A stretch of DNA of 64,000 nucleotides from an uncultured Christensenella sp. (GCA_949841595.1 CATKZB010000001.1:106418-170417); one strand, 5' to 3'. Positions 50,361-60,003 are shown, numbered from the stretch's first letter. Program-made: numbers and translations. The notes: a model not told the origin generated them from the letters alone.

Positions 50361-53300
50361 TTAATTTTCTTGCTCTGCTTGTCTTATTGCATCTGCAAGT
50401 TTAACAGAAACAATCTTAGACACACCTTTTTCTTGCATTGTCACGCCATAAAGACTGTCTGCAAGTTCCATCGTTGGTTTTCTGTGAGTGATGACAATAA
50501 ATTGAGTTGTCTGTGATAATTTTTTCAAATACATCGCAAATCTTTCAATATTGGCATCGTCCAACGCAGCTTCAATTTCATCCAAAAGTGAGAATGGAAG
50601 TGGCTTAAGACGCAAAATCGCAAACAAGAGTGCAATTGCAGTCAAAGTCTTTTCCCCTCCACTTAAAAGTGAAAGTTTGTTTGCTGCCTTTCCTGGGAGT
50701 TGCACCATGATTTCCACCCCAGCATCAAGAGGATCTTCTGCTTCAGTGAGTTCAAGTCTTGCATTTCCACCACCAAACAATTCCCTAAACACAACTTTAA
50801 AGCTGTCATTGATTTTATTGAATTCTTCATTAAATTTTGTCAACATCTCATTTGACAAATCTTTTATGATCTTAACCAAGTCTTCTTCAGCTTTTTTCAA
50901 ATCATCAGATTGAGTTGTCATCTCGTTGTATCTTTCAAGCAAAGTTGAAACATCTTCAATCGCATGGACATTGACATATCCAAGTGCTGAAATATCTTTT
51001 TTAAGTTTGCTTATTGCAATAAGAGCTTCTTTAATTTCAAAATCTGGTCTTCTAAATTCAAGACAACCATTATAAGTCAGACTATATTCTTCATAAATTC
51101 TTTCTTGCATTGCCTCAAGTTCGGTGTCAACCTTAGAAAGATTGCCTTCTTCTCGATATCTCTTGTCATTGACCTTGGCAATTTCTTCCATAGTCTGAGT
51201 TTTGTCATCATCAAGTTTTTTGATATTTGCAGAAATTGCGATCTTGCTATTTTCAAGATTTTCTCTTTCTTTTCTGATATTTTGTAAGTTATCTTTAGCC
51301 TCAGAAGGTTTTGCATTTTCAATTTTAATTCTGATCATTTCTTCAGCATTTGCAATAAACTTTTCATTTTCGGCTAAATGAGACTTTAACGCTTCAATAT
51401 TGGAAACTTGTCTATCTTTTTCAAGTAAGATTCTGTTTAACTCATCTTCCAACGCTTTAATCTTTGCTTCACATGATGCAATCTCAACCTTAACAGTTGT
51501 CATATTCGAGACAATATCATCTCTTTCTTTTCGAATTTGATTATATCTTTCTTGCTTTTGTTTAACCAAAAGGTCAGCATCTTCTTTATTGCCACTTAAA
51601 GCATTTTGAACTAAATTTGTTTGAGACAAATCTTGGTCAATAAGTTTAAGCTTGTTTGAAACAGAATTCTTTTCCATCTCATAAATTTTCTTTTCTTCTT
51701 GAAGTTCTTCCAAATCCTTGTTTAATGCTTCAAGTTTTTCTTGCTCTTTAGCCAACTTAATTTCAAGTTCATTCTTCTGTTCAGAAACCTTCTTTTCTGC
51801 CGTTTTTGAGGCATTTAAATCAACTTTAAGATAGTCTATCTTGTTTTTGATTTGATATTCTTTTTGATTCAAGTTGTCAATTTCAACAGTCAAAGTTTCA
51901 ATTTCTCTTTCACGTGAAATCAAATTCACGATTTCATTCTTCTTGCTTCCACCAGTAAGAGAACCTTGAGTGCTGACAACATCCCCTTCAAGAGTGACAA
52001 TCTTAAAAGAAAATCTGTTGTCTTTTGCAAGATCAACTGCTGTAGACAAAGTGTCAACAATGACAGTGCCACCAAGCAAGTTGCTTATCACATTGTCAAT
52101 TTGTTTGTCATAAGAAATAAGCTTACTTGCAACACCAAAAACGCCTTTTTTGCCAGCGATGAGTTTTTCATCCATATCTCTTCGTCTCATGCTGCTGATA
52201 GGAAGAAACGTTGCACGACCAAATTTGTTTTCTTTCAAATAAGAAATCAAATCCTTTGCACCATCTTCATTGTAAGTTACAATGTTTTGCACAGCATTAC
52301 CAAGAGCCACCTCAATGGCTGTTTCATATTCTGCAGGAACTTTGATAAGAGAAGCCAAAACTCCGACCATTTTGTTGTTGATTGCAGAGTTTTTCTCACT
52401 TTCTTTCAAAATCTTCTTAACACTGTAAGCATATCCTTCATATTCTGCCTGCATTTCAAGCAAAAGTTTCTTTCTGTTTTCATAAACTTTAACTTGTGTT
52501 GTGATGTTTGATTTTTCAGTTTCAAGTTCTGCTATATCTCTTGTTCCAACAAAAATTCTGCCTGCGATTTCTTCATTTTCTTCTTTAACCTTTTGATATT
52601 CTGCTGTTACATCGTCAATCAGCTTTTTGCAACCATTAAACAAACTTTGAATTGATTGAATTTTATTTTCCAATTCCTTCAAATTTTTCTCAAGATTTTC
52701 TCTGTTTTGAATCAACAAATTTTTCTCAGTTTCAAGGCGAGAAACATTGCTCTTAACATCAGAAAGAGAGCCCAAAGTTTCAATAATTTTCTGTTGAGAT
52801 TGTCCTGCTTCAGATTCACTTAAAGACATTTCGTCCACAATTTCAAGGTGTTTGTTTGAAAGTTTTTCATAAGTGTCATTCAAAATATTCAAACGACCTT
52901 TCAATTCATCCCTTTCAACAGTTTTATTTTTTTCTTGTTCATCACAATTTTCGATCACAATGTTTGCATTTGTGATATCAAGATTGATTCTGTCATTTTC
53001 TTTTTGAGTGAAATTGATTCTTTCTCTTGTAACTTTTGTTTCACCCTCTTGCTTTTCAAGTTCAACTGTCAAGCGCAAAAGTTCATCATTCAAAGATGCG
53101 ATCTTTTTATCATAGTCTGAAAGCATATCCATCTGCTCAGCATATTCTTTGGTAATGTTTTCCAAATCATTCTGTCTTGCAGATAATTCTTCGTCAATAG
53201 CCTGCAATTTTTGATTAATTTGAGCTTTCACAACATTTGCATTTTCATATTGAAAAACATAGGCATTAACTTCCAAATCTTTGAGTTGCCCTTTATATTC

Positions 53301-53948
53301 CAAATATTTCTTGGCGTCTTCTGCCTGCTTTTTCAAAGGTCCCATCTGTCTTCCAATTTCAGTGCGAATGTCGTCAATACGAACAAGGTTATCTCTTGTT
53401 CTTTCGAGTTTCCTTTCTGCCTCATCTTTTCTTGACTTAAACTTCGCAACACCAGCAGCTTCTTCAAACATAGTTCGGCGTTCTTCCGGCTTTTCATCCA
53501 CAATTTCACTGACTTTTCCTTGTCCAATGACAGAATATCCATTCTTTCCAATTCCACTGTCAAACAAAAGGTCTGTTATGTCACGCAAACGACATGTGTT
53601 TTTGTTGATAAGATACTCACTTTCACCAGATCGGTAAAGCTTTCTTGTTATGCTAAGTTCGTCATATGCAATGTTGAAAAAACGATCTGTGTTATCAAAA
53701 GTCAGTGTAACTTCACAATAAGACAAACTTTTTCTTTTCTCAGTACCCTTAAAAATAACATCTTGCATATTGTCGCCACGCAAAGACTTGGCACTTTGTT
53801 CACCAAGCACCCAACGTATAGCGTCCGAAACGTTACTTTTTCCACAACCATTTGGACCAACAATTGCAGTAAATCCACCATTAAATTCGATAACAGTTCT
53901 GTCTGCAAAGGATTTAAATCCAATCATTTCAATTTTTTTAAAATACAT
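50361..53948 (-). CDS. smc: Chromosome segregation ATPase SMC
   Basis: The 1195-residue protein has the SMC layout. The N-terminal ATP domain has MIGFKSFADRTVIEFNGGFTAIVGPNGCGKSN (Walker A near 32-39). A first coiled coil and a hinge follow (about 515-650, GVLASLIKVPAEYETAIEVALGNAVQNIV and GSLTGGSKKNEI). After the second coiled coil, the C-terminal domain has signature LSLLSGGEKTLTAIALLFA and Walker B FSLLDEIEAALDDAN. It forms condensin with ScpA and ScpB and organises the chromosome. AAGGTGG precedes the ATG, 45 bp after rnc. Confidence 0.98.
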   Translation of the reverse strand: MYFKKIEMIGFKSFADRTVIEFNGGFTAIVGPNGCGKSNVSDAIRWVLGEQSAKSLRGDNMQDVIFKGTEKRKSLSYCEVTLTFDNTDRFFNIAYDELSITRKLYRSGESEYLINKNTCRLRDITDLLFDSGIGKNGYSVIGQGKVSEIVDEKPEERRTMFEEAAGVAKFKSRKDEAERKLERTRDNLVRIDDIRTEIGRQMGPLKKQAEDAKKYLEYKGQLKDLEVNAYVFQYENANVVKAQINQKLQAIDEELSARQNDLENITKEYAEQMDMLSDYDKKIASLNDELLRLTVELEKQEGETKVTRERINFTQKENDRINLDITNANIVIENCDEQEKNKTVERDELKGRLNILNDTYEKLSNKHLEIVDEMSLSESEAGQSQQKIIETLGSLSDVKSNVSRLETEKNLLIQNRENLEKNLKELENKIQSIQSLFNGCKKLIDDVTAEYQKVKEENEEIAGRIFVGTRDIAELETEKSNITTQVKVYENRKKLLLEMQAEYEGYAYSVKKILKESEKNSAINNKMVGVLASLIKVPAEYETAIEVALGNAVQNIVTYNEDGAKDLISYLKENKFGRATFLPISSMRRRDMDEKLIAGKKGVFGVASKLISYDKQIDNVISNLLGGTVIVDTLSTAVDLAKDNRFSFKIVTLEGDVVSTQGSLTGGSKKNEIVNLISREREIETLTVEIDNLNQKEYQIKNKIDYLKVDLNASKTAEKKVSEQKNELEIKLAKEQEKLEALNKDLEELQEEKKIYEMEKNSVSNKLKLIDQDLSQTNLVQNALSGNKEDADLLVKQKQERYNQIRKERDDIVSNMTTVKVEIASCEAKIKALEDELNRILLEKDRQVSNIEALKSHLAENEKFIANAEEMIRIKIENAKPSEAKDNLQNIRKERENLENSKIAISANIKKLDDDKTQTMEEIAKVNDKRYREEGNLSKVDTELEAMQERIYEEYSLTYNGCLEFRRPDFEIKEALIAISKLKKDISALGYVNVHAIEDVSTLLERYNEMTTQSDDLKKAEEDLVKIIKDLSNEMLTKFNEEFNKINDSFKVVFRELFGGGNARLELTEAEDPLDAGVEIMVQLPGKAANKLSLLSGGEKTLTAIALLFAILRLKPLPFSLLDEIEAALDDANIERFAMYLKKLSQTTQFIVITHRKPTMELADSLYGVTMQEKGVSKIVSVKLADAIRQAEQEN

Positions 53949-53992
53949 AAATCCACCTTAAACTAAATCTTTAGTTATTTTTTTATTACTTT

Positions 53993-54616
53993 TTACTCCT
54001 CGATAAACAACTTAGTCAATGCCACATAAGCACAGTTTTGTTCAGCTTTTGTCTTGTCTTTTCCGAATCCCGACGCGATATAATCTTCATCCATAAAAAA
54101 CTTTGCTTCAAAATAATCATCAACTTTTTCAGTTTCATATCTTATTGAGCATTTAAAATTTGCTTGAATAAGTTCTTGAAGCTGTGATTTGTAATTGTCA
54201 TTTTTTGCATCTTCAAAATTTTCAATATGCAATTTGTCAATAATAAAACTTCTTGCAGTTTCCATATCACTATCCAAATAAATTCCAGCAATGAGAGCTT
54301 CAATAATGTCTCCCTTAATAGCTGTGGTGATTTCATTATTAAGGCTTTTTCCAGTGATAACATCTTCTGACAAGCCAAGTTCATCAAAACATCTTGCCAA
54401 ATAGTCTTCAGAAACATAATGAGATCTTAAAATTGTCAAATCGCCCTCTTGTTTATCACAATTTTTAAAGAGGTATTCTCCAACCAAAAAATTTAAAATG
54501 CTATCTCCCAAAAACTCCAGTCTTTGATAATTGTCTTTTGATTTTGAAGGATGAGTCAAAGCTGTTTTCAAAAGTTTTCTGTCTTGATATTTATATCCTA
54601 TTTTGTTGTCAATCAT
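53993..54616 (-). CDS. rnc: Ribonuclease III
   Basis: The 207-residue enzyme has an endonuclease domain with the signature NYQRLEFLGDSILNFLVGEYLF (catalytic Glu/Asp) and GDIIEALIAGIYLD, followed by a C-terminal double-strand RNA-binding domain (NYKSQLQELIQANFKC...AKFFMDEDYIASGFGKDKTKAEQNCAYVAL). It processes rRNA and other structured RNA. The ATG overlaps the end of plsX by 8 bp. The acpP gene, often between plsX and rnc, is absent. Confidence 0.98.
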   Translation of the reverse strand: MIDNKIGYKYQDRKLLKTALTHPSKSKDNYQRLEFLGDSILNFLVGEYLFKNCDKQEGDLTILRSHYVSEDYLARCFDELGLSEDVITGKSLNNEITTAIKGDIIEALIAGIYLDSDMETARSFIIDKLHIENFEDAKNDNYKSQLQELIQANFKCSIRYETEKVDDYFEAKFFMDEDYIASGFGKDKTKAEQNCAYVALTKLFIEE

Positions 54617-55625
54617 TTACATTCTCCATTTTGGAAGTCATTGAATTTATCATGTTTTCGATTTTCTCATTAAGTTTATTTTCATGAAGTTTAACAACTT
54701 GCATAATAGAAGCACAAATATTTTCTCTTCCACAAGAACCATGATTCTTGACAATAAGTTTTTTGCAACCTAAAAATGGAGCTCCACCATGTTTGTTTAT
54801 GTCAAGTTTTGATTTGATTTGTTTGAAAGACTTTCTCATAAACAGATAGCCAACTTTAGACCAAAATCTTGCTTTGATTTCTTTTTTCAAAACCGAAAGA
54901 ATTGCTCCAGCTGTGCCTTCAACACCTTTTAAAAGCACATTTCCAGCAAAACCATCAGTCACGATAACATCCACATCACCAGACATTACTTCCCTACCTT
55001 CCACATTTCCAACAAAATTTACAGGAAGTTTTTTCATAAGTGGATAGGTTTCTTTTGTAAGTTCATTGCCTTTATGTTCTTCAGAGCCATTATTGAGAAG
55101 TGCAACTCTAGGAGTTTCAACTCCTTCCACAATTGAATAATAAGCTGAGCCCATAATCGCAAAATGCAACAAATTCTCAGGTTTGCAATCGACATTCGCC
55201 CCACTGTCGATGATTATGACGTCACTATCCTTCTTTGTTGGCAAAATAGGTGCAAGAGCAGGACGAGAAATTCCCTTAATTCTTCCAATTTTCATTATTG
55301 CGCCAGAAAGAATTGCACCTGTGCTTCCTGCAGAAACCAATCCAACAACATTTTCATTCTCTTTCAAAAGATCAAAAGCTTTGACCAACGAAGAATCTTT
55401 CTTTTGTCTTATAGCAACAGTTGGAACATCGTCATTTGTTATGACTTCACTTGCATGCACAATTTCAATTCTATCGGTTCTGTCCCCTAAGATTTCTTTA
55501 ATTTTTGTTTCATCACCAGTCAAAACGATTTCCAAATCTTTTCTTTTTTTGACAGCCAACACAGCCCCTTCAACCACTTCAAGTGGCGCATTATCTCCAC
55601 CAAAAGCATCAACAACAACTTTCAT
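54609..55625 (-). CDS. plsX: Phosphate acyltransferase PlsX
   Basis: The 338-residue enzyme makes acyl-phosphate from acyl-ACP for phospholipid synthesis. It has the opening MKVVVDAFGGDNAP, VGLVSAGSTGAILSGA, RPALAPILP, IIDSGANVDCKPENLLHFA, and NGSEEHKGNELTKE. The start ATG at 55625 has AGGAG 7 nt upstream; an adjacent TTG one codon earlier is unlikely. It is first in plsX-rnc-smc-ftsY. The leader between promoter and ribosome-binding site contains a hairpin. Confidence 0.98.
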   Translation of the reverse strand: MKVVVDAFGGDNAPLEVVEGAVLAVKKRKDLEIVLTGDETKIKEILGDRTDRIEIVHASEVITNDDVPTVAIRQKKDSSLVKAFDLLKENENVVGLVSAGSTGAILSGAIMKIGRIKGISRPALAPILPTKKDSDVIIIDSGANVDCKPENLLHFAIMGSAYYSIVEGVETPRVALLNNGSEEHKGNELTKETYPLMKKLPVNFVGNVEGREVMSGDVDVIVTDGFAGNVLLKGVEGTAGAILSVLKKEIKARFWSKVGYLFMRKSFKQIKSKLDINKHGGAPFLGCKKLIVKNHGSCGRENICASIMQVVKLHENKLNEKIENMINSMTSKMENVND

Positions 55626-55642
55626 CAAAATTCTCCTATATT

Positions 55643-55667
55643 AAAAATGGCATAACTCCCCATTTTT
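55643..55667 (-). promoter_or_regulatory. Hairpin in the plsX leader
   Basis: AAAAATGG (55660-55667 on the minus strand) pairs perfectly with CCATTTTT (55643-55650), 9-nt loop, just before the ribosome-binding site. It is not followed by a T-run, so it looks like an mRNA structure or protein site rather than a terminator. Confidence 0.4.
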
Positions 55668-55686
55668 GTTATTTAAATCCAATATA

Positions 55687-55716
55687 AATATAACAAAAAA
55701 GCATGAGAAAAGTCAA
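55687..55716 (-). promoter_or_regulatory. Promoter of plsX-rnc-smc-ftsY
   Basis: TTGACT (55711-55716), 18 bp and TATATT (55687-55692) on the minus strand. Confidence 0.7.
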
Positions 55717-55749
55717 AAGATTACGGGCGAAAACACAATTTTAGGCAAT

Positions 55750-55782
55750 AAAAAATCTCAACCCTGAAAGTCGAGATTTTTT
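55750..55782 (-). terminator. Terminator after rpmF
   Basis: Minus-strand AAAAAATCTCGAC / GTTGAGATTTTTT with a 7-nt loop and T-run. Confidence 0.88.
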
Positions 55783-55786
55783 CACA

Positions 55787-55978
55787 TTAATTTTTCTTCT
55801 TTTTATCTTCAACAACTGTCTTGTTTTTGTATGTTCCACAGTTTTTGCAAACAGTGTGTGGAGCTTTAAGCTCATGACATTTTGGACATTCAACAAGTGT
55901 TGGAGCTTCTGCTTTAAAGTTGGCAGAATTTCTTGTATTTCTTCTTTCTTTCGAAACTTTATGTTTTGGAACAGCCAT
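55787..55978 (-). CDS. rpmF: 50S ribosomal protein L32
   Basis: The 63-residue protein starts MAVPKHKVSKERRNTRNSANF and has the zinc ribbon CPKC...CKNC, so this is the zinc-binding form of L32. The Lys-rich C-terminus (VVEDKKKKN) is a little longer than usual. AGGAG precedes the ATG. The YceD-like gene that often sits upstream in Bacillota is absent; ackA lies upstream instead, with a 115-bp gap. Confidence 0.98.
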   Translation of the reverse strand: MAVPKHKVSKERRNTRNSANFKAEAPTLVECPKCHELKAPHTVCKNCGTYKNKTVVEDKKKKN

Positions 55979-56093
55979 TTTAATTCTCCTTTTTGTAATC
56001 TATTCTAAGTAAAACAGAGATTTTTCAACAAAATCACTGCAATCTTGACATATGCTTGCTTATTTTAACTTATATAATCAATTTTGTCAAGTT

Positions 56094-57332
56094 TTATTTT
56101 GCTTTTTTTGAACATTTTGGGCATTTGCCACCTGCAAGTGATTCAACAATTTCTTTTGTATCTCTTGCCATCATCAATTCTTCATTTGTTGGGATGACAT
56201 AAATCTTAACTTTTGATTTTCTTGATGAAATAAGTTGAATTTCGCCACGTTTAAAGTTTTTGTTCTTTTCTTTATCAAGAACAATACCCATACTTTCCAA
56301 ACCACTGGCAATTGCTTCTCTCATTTCAGGACCATTTTCACCAATTCCACCTGCAAAGATAAGAGCATCAGCTCCATTGAGAACTGCCATATAACTTCCA
56401 ATGAATTTTTTTACAGTATAGGAAATCATATCAAGAGCAAGTTGACAACGTTCATTGCCATTTGCAGCTTCATTTTCAACGGTTCTAACGTCACTGTCAA
56501 CACCAGTAATTCCAAGAATACCACTTTTCTTGTTGAGATAATTGATTGCTTCATCAACTGTCATTTTTTTGTTGTTGCAAAGATATTGAACAACTGTTGG
56601 GTCCACATCACCAGAACGAGTACCCATAACAAGACCTTGAAGTGGAGTAAGCCCCATAGTTGTGTCAACACTTTGTCCATTTTTAACAGCTGTAACACTT
56701 GATCCATTTCCAAGATGCGCAATAATAAGATTCACATCCTCAATTTTCTTCTTTAAAACTTTTGCAGCTTCTTGAGTAAGGAACTTATGACTTGTGCCAT
56801 GAAATCCATATTTTCTGATATGATATTTTTGAGCATCTTTATAATCTATTGCATAAGTATAAGCTTTTTCTGGCATTGTTGCATGAAATGCTGTGTCAAA
56901 AATTGCCACTTGTGGAGTTTTAGGCATAACTTCTTGACATGCACGAATTCCTGCTATGTTTGCTGGCATATGAAGTGGTCCAAGTGGGATCAAAGATTCA
57001 AGATCTTTAAGCACTTTTGCAGAGATAAGAACTGAATTTTTGTAAATTTCTCCACCATGCAAAACACGATGTCCAACAGCTCCGATTTCATCAAGGCTTT
57101 CAATCACACCATGATCTTTGTTTGTCAAGATATCCAAAACTTTTGAAATTGCTTCATTATGGTCTTTTGCACCATCAAATCTCATTTCTTTTCCATCATG
57201 TTTATATGTGATAAAAGGTTTTGTCAACCCGACTCTTTCACAATTTCCTTTTGCAATAACACTTTCATTTTCCATATCAAGAAGTTGATATTTCAAAGAA
57301 CTGCTTCCTGCGTTTACTACTAATATTTTCAT
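56094..57332 (-). CDS. ackA: Acetate kinase
   Basis: The 412-residue enzyme converts acetyl phosphate and ADP to acetate and ATP. It has the start MKILVVNAGSSSLKYQL, GHRVLHGGE, FDTAFH, YGFHGTSHKFL, LIAHLGNGSSV, DTTMGLTPLQGLVMGTRSGD and FAGGIGENGP. The C-terminus carries an extra short tail with CPKCSKK not normally part of the enzyme. The start at 57332 has AAGGAG 7 nt upstream. It lies 1 bp after pta: a pta-ackA operon for acetate formation. Confidence 0.98.
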   Translation of the reverse strand: MKILVVNAGSSSLKYQLLDMENESVIAKGNCERVGLTKPFITYKHDGKEMRFDGAKDHNEAISKVLDILTNKDHGVIESLDEIGAVGHRVLHGGEIYKNSVLISAKVLKDLESLIPLGPLHMPANIAGIRACQEVMPKTPQVAIFDTAFHATMPEKAYTYAIDYKDAQKYHIRKYGFHGTSHKFLTQEAAKVLKKKIEDVNLIIAHLGNGSSVTAVKNGQSVDTTMGLTPLQGLVMGTRSGDVDPTVVQYLCNNKKMTVDEAINYLNKKSGILGITGVDSDVRTVENEAANGNERCQLALDMISYTVKKFIGSYMAVLNGADALIFAGGIGENGPEMREAIASGLESMGIVLDKEKNKNFKRGEIQLISSRKSKVKIYVIPTNEELMMARDTKEIVESLAGGKCPKCSKKAK

Positions 57333-57333
57333 T

Positions 57334-58335
57334 TTAATTCTCCTTTTTATTTTCTTTATCTTCACATTGAAGTGCTGTAATCGCACTCATAATGATGATG
57401 TCTTCCACACTGCAACCACGAGATAAATCGTTGACTGGTTTCTTCAAGCCTTGCAAAATTGGTCCAACAGCCTTCAATCCACCAACGTATTGCATAGCTT
57501 TGTAGCTAATATTTCCTGCTTCAATATTTGGAAAAATCAAAACATTTGAATTTCCTTTCAAAACACTATCTTTACACTTGATTTCAGCCACACTTGGCAC
57601 CATTGCAGCGTCAAATTGCAGTTCTCCATCGCAAACAATGTTCTTTTCTTTTTTCTTAAATTTCTCATAAGCAAGTCTAACTTTGTCCACTGTTTCATTC
57701 TTTGCACTACCCTTTGTGGAATATGACAAAAACGCAACTCTAGGTTCTAAGCCAAAACTCTTTGCACTTGCAACACTTTGAAAACCAATATTTGCTAACG
57801 TGTCGCTATCTGGATTTTCAAGCACTCCACAGTCAGCCAAAATCAAAGCTTCATCTTTCAAAAATTTGTTTTTTCCATACATCAAAAAGCAAGATGAAAC
57901 AAGTTCTTTTTTGCTCTTAGCCTTAATTATTTGAAGGGCTGGACGAATTGTTGTTGCAGTAGAACTTTCTGCCCCAGCAACCATTCCATCTGCATAGCCA
58001 CATTCAACGAGAAGAGTTGCAAAGTAATACGGATCTTTTTCAAGTTCATCTGCTTCTTCCAAAGTTATAGCCTTGTCTTTTCTCTTTTCAAACAAAGTTT
58101 TCACAAGTTTTGGTCTGTCTGGAAAAGTCACAGGGTTCACAATGTCAAATTTTTCAAAACATTTATCTCTCAAAATCAAAGCACTGGCATCACCCACCAA
58201 AAGCACTTTAACAATTTTCTTTTTTTGCAAATATTTAACTGCTTCAAAAGTTCTGTCCGAGAAACTAACTTCTGGAAAAACAATTGTTTTTTGTCTTTTC
58301 TTTGCTCCTTCAATCAACTTGTCAATTTTAAACAT
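57334..58335 (-). CDS. pta: Phosphate acetyltransferase
   Basis: The 333-residue enzyme makes acetyl phosphate from acetyl-CoA. It has the short, catalytic-domain-only form of Firmicutes: RQKTIVFPEVSFSDRTFEAV, YFATLLVECGYADGMVAGAESSTATTIRPALQII, AFLSYSTKGSA, NVLIFPNIEAGNISYKAMQY and DLSRGCSVEDIIIMSAITALQ. The start MFKIDKLIEG has GGAG 7 nt upstream; the longer frame is rejected. Together with ackA it points to fermentative acetate formation. Confidence 0.98.
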   Translation of the reverse strand: MFKIDKLIEGAKKRQKTIVFPEVSFSDRTFEAVKYLQKKKIVKVLLVGDASALILRDKCFEKFDIVNPVTFPDRPKLVKTLFEKRKDKAITLEEADELEKDPYYFATLLVECGYADGMVAGAESSTATTIRPALQIIKAKSKKELVSSCFLMYGKNKFLKDEALILADCGVLENPDSDTLANIGFQSVASAKSFGLEPRVAFLSYSTKGSAKNETVDKVRLAYEKFKKKEKNIVCDGELQFDAAMVPSVAEIKCKDSVLKGNSNVLIFPNIEAGNISYKAMQYVGGLKAVGPILQGLKKPVNDLSRGCSVEDIIIMSAITALQCEDKENKKEN

Positions 58336-58465
58336 AAATTCTCCATTCTTTTTTGACTTAAATCTTAATAAAATATATAAAATCAAAAAAAACAAAACTT
58401 TCTCCAAGTTCTGTATTTATTATAAAAAAACAACCAGCAATATGTCAAATAAAAAGGAGACAAAT

Positions 58466-59434
58466 TTGAAAAATTATCACTCAAAAAAGTTTGGACAATC
58501 CTTATCTGTGATTTTACTCACAATTATGGTAATCTATTTCCTTATTTGCATGATTTATCAACCTGCTCGTTTCATTTCAAAATCATTAGAAGGTGTAAGT
58601 GCTTGGGCATTCAATGTTTTACCTAGTGTGCTACCTTTCATGTTTTTCACAAAAGTTTTATCTGCTCTTGATGTCATGCCAACTCTCACTCGCCCATTGT
58701 CCCCAATAAGCACAAAACTTTTCAAAACTCCACCTATTTCAATCTACGCATTTGCTATGGCAATTTTGTCAGGCTATCCTGTTGGTTCAAAAATGGTGGC
58801 TGACCTTTATCTTCAGGGAAAGATTACAAAAGAAGAAGCCTTCAAAATGTCCTCCTTTTGCTCAACATCTGGCCCCATGTTTATTGTGGGAGCTGTTGGA
58901 ATTGGAATGTTTAAAAGCTCCAAAATCGGCTATATACTTTTCTTAAGTCATATTGTCGGCGCCATTATAAATGGACTTATATTCCGAAATTTTCGAATAA
59001 AAAATTCACAAAAAAGTTTGGAAGAAAAACAAACATTATCAAATGAAAATAAAAAGATGGATTTATCAGAAATAGTTCTCAACTCCACCTTATCCATCCT
59101 TTCCGTTGGTTGCCTTATAACCATCTTCTTTATTGTGATTGAATGCTTTTCACCAATCTTGTCACTTTTGCCACAAAACATTGCTTTCTTTTTTGAAGGA
59201 ATTATTGAAATAACAAAAGGTTGCATTGATTTGGCGACATTACAAAACAAATTTTTGGCTGTAACATTATGCTCCTTTGTTGTCAGTTTTGGTGGGATTT
59301 CCACTCTGCTTCAATCATTAACAATGCTTTCAAAGCTCAAAATGCCTGTGAAACTATTTGCTTTGCAAAAATTTTTGCATGCATGCTTCTCTTGTTTAAC
59401 AACAATACTTTTATTATTTATTTTTCCTGTATAA
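58466..59434 (+). CDS. ylbJ: Sporulation integral membrane protein YlbJ
   Basis: The 322-residue protein has about eight membrane helices and two copies of a gate-like segment. YlbJ hallmarks are NVLPSVLPFMFFTKVL, ILSGYPVGSKMVADLY and SSFCSTSGPMFIVGAVGIGMF. In B. subtilis ylbJ is a SigE gene needed for resistant spores. The start is taken as TTG at 58466 because AGGAG lies 6 nt upstream; an ATG at 58442 has no such site, and a much longer frame overlaps pta on the other strand. It is the fifth sporulation locus in the window. Confidence 0.9.
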   Translation: MKNYHSKKFGQSLSVILLTIMVIYFLICMIYQPARFISKSLEGVSAWAFNVLPSVLPFMFFTKVLSALDVMPTLTRPLSPISTKLFKTPPISIYAFAMAILSGYPVGSKMVADLYLQGKITKEEAFKMSSFCSTSGPMFIVGAVGIGMFKSSKIGYILFLSHIVGAIINGLIFRNFRIKNSQKSLEEKQTLSNENKKMDLSEIVLNSTLSILSVGCLITIFFIVIECFSPILSLLPQNIAFFFEGIIEITKGCIDLATLQNKFLAVTLCSFVVSFGGISTLLQSLTMLSKLKMPVKLFALQKFLHACFSCLTTILLLFIFPV

Positions 59435-59435
59435 A

Positions 59436-59458
59436 AAAGAGAAATTATCCTCTCTTTT
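59436..59458. terminator. Bidirectional terminator
   Basis: AAAAGAGA / TCTCTTTT with an 8-nt loop between convergent genes. Confidence 0.7.
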
Positions 59459-59462
59459 ATTA

Positions 59463-59957
59463 TTATAATTTTCTTTCTATACGATTTTGATTAATGCCTC
59501 TTTGTGTATAAAATTCTTTCGGATACATTTTGTGCTCAACCTTCATATTTTTAGTTCCTTTCATTTCTTCCAACCTATCAATTACCAATTTATGACTTAC
59601 TTCCATATTATTTAGTTTGCATCTTTCATAAATTTCATCATAACTTGACAAATCAATATCTATTTTATTTGCAAAAGGACGAAGAATTTCATTGTGAAGA
59701 CATTCAATAAAAATATTATTAAAATTTACAGAATTTTCATTATAAATATTTTTATATCTCATTTCTGCACTAACCTTATGTAAAGATCTCAGCTGATCCT
59801 CTGATCTGTTTCTTAAAAGTCTTCGAAAAATGGATGACAATTCAACAACACAGTTTTTATCAAGATTTTCATTTTTATATAAATTTATAATGTGATAAAT
59901 ATATTCACTTTTCATTAGTTTTTCATAAAACAAAAAATCATTCTTTAAATTTTTCAT
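59463..59957 (-). CDS. Unknown 164-residue protein
   Basis: I do not recognise this protein. It is charged and predicted helical, with no signal peptide and two Cys. A consensus promoter lies upstream, but no Shine-Dalgarno is seen; the predicted leader is about 10 nt. High A+T content and lack of known motifs fit a lineage-specific gene. Position between ylbJ and the HIT-RNase H gene gives no functional hint. Confidence 0.65.
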   Translation of the reverse strand: MKNLKNDFLFYEKLMKSEYIYHIINLYKNENLDKNCVVELSSIFRRLLRNRSEDQLRSLHKVSAEMRYKNIYNENSVNFNNIFIECLHNEILRPFANKIDIDLSSYDEIYERCKLNNMEVSHKLVIDRLEEMKGTKNMKVEHKMYPKEFYTQRGINQNRIERKL

Positions 59958-59974
59958 ATCAATTACTTTGCTTT

Positions 59975-60003
59975 ATTATAAAATAAAAAATAGGCATTGT
60001 CAA
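59975..60003 (-). promoter_or_regulatory. Sigma-A promoter of the 164-aa gene
   Basis: TTGACA (59998-60003), 17 bp and TATAAT (59975-59980) on the minus strand. Confidence 0.88.

Noticed and set aside
51966-52511. 181-codon open frame on the plus strand inside smc
   Set aside because: Antisense shadow of a well-supported smc frame; no ribosome-binding site and a Cys/Phe/His-rich composition typical of shadow frames. Many other antisense frames in the window were dropped for the same reason.
58073-58465. Long N-terminal extension of ylbJ overlapping pta
   Set aside because: It is antisense to pta coding sequence, and a TTG with AGGAG lies at 58466 where the family's homology begins.
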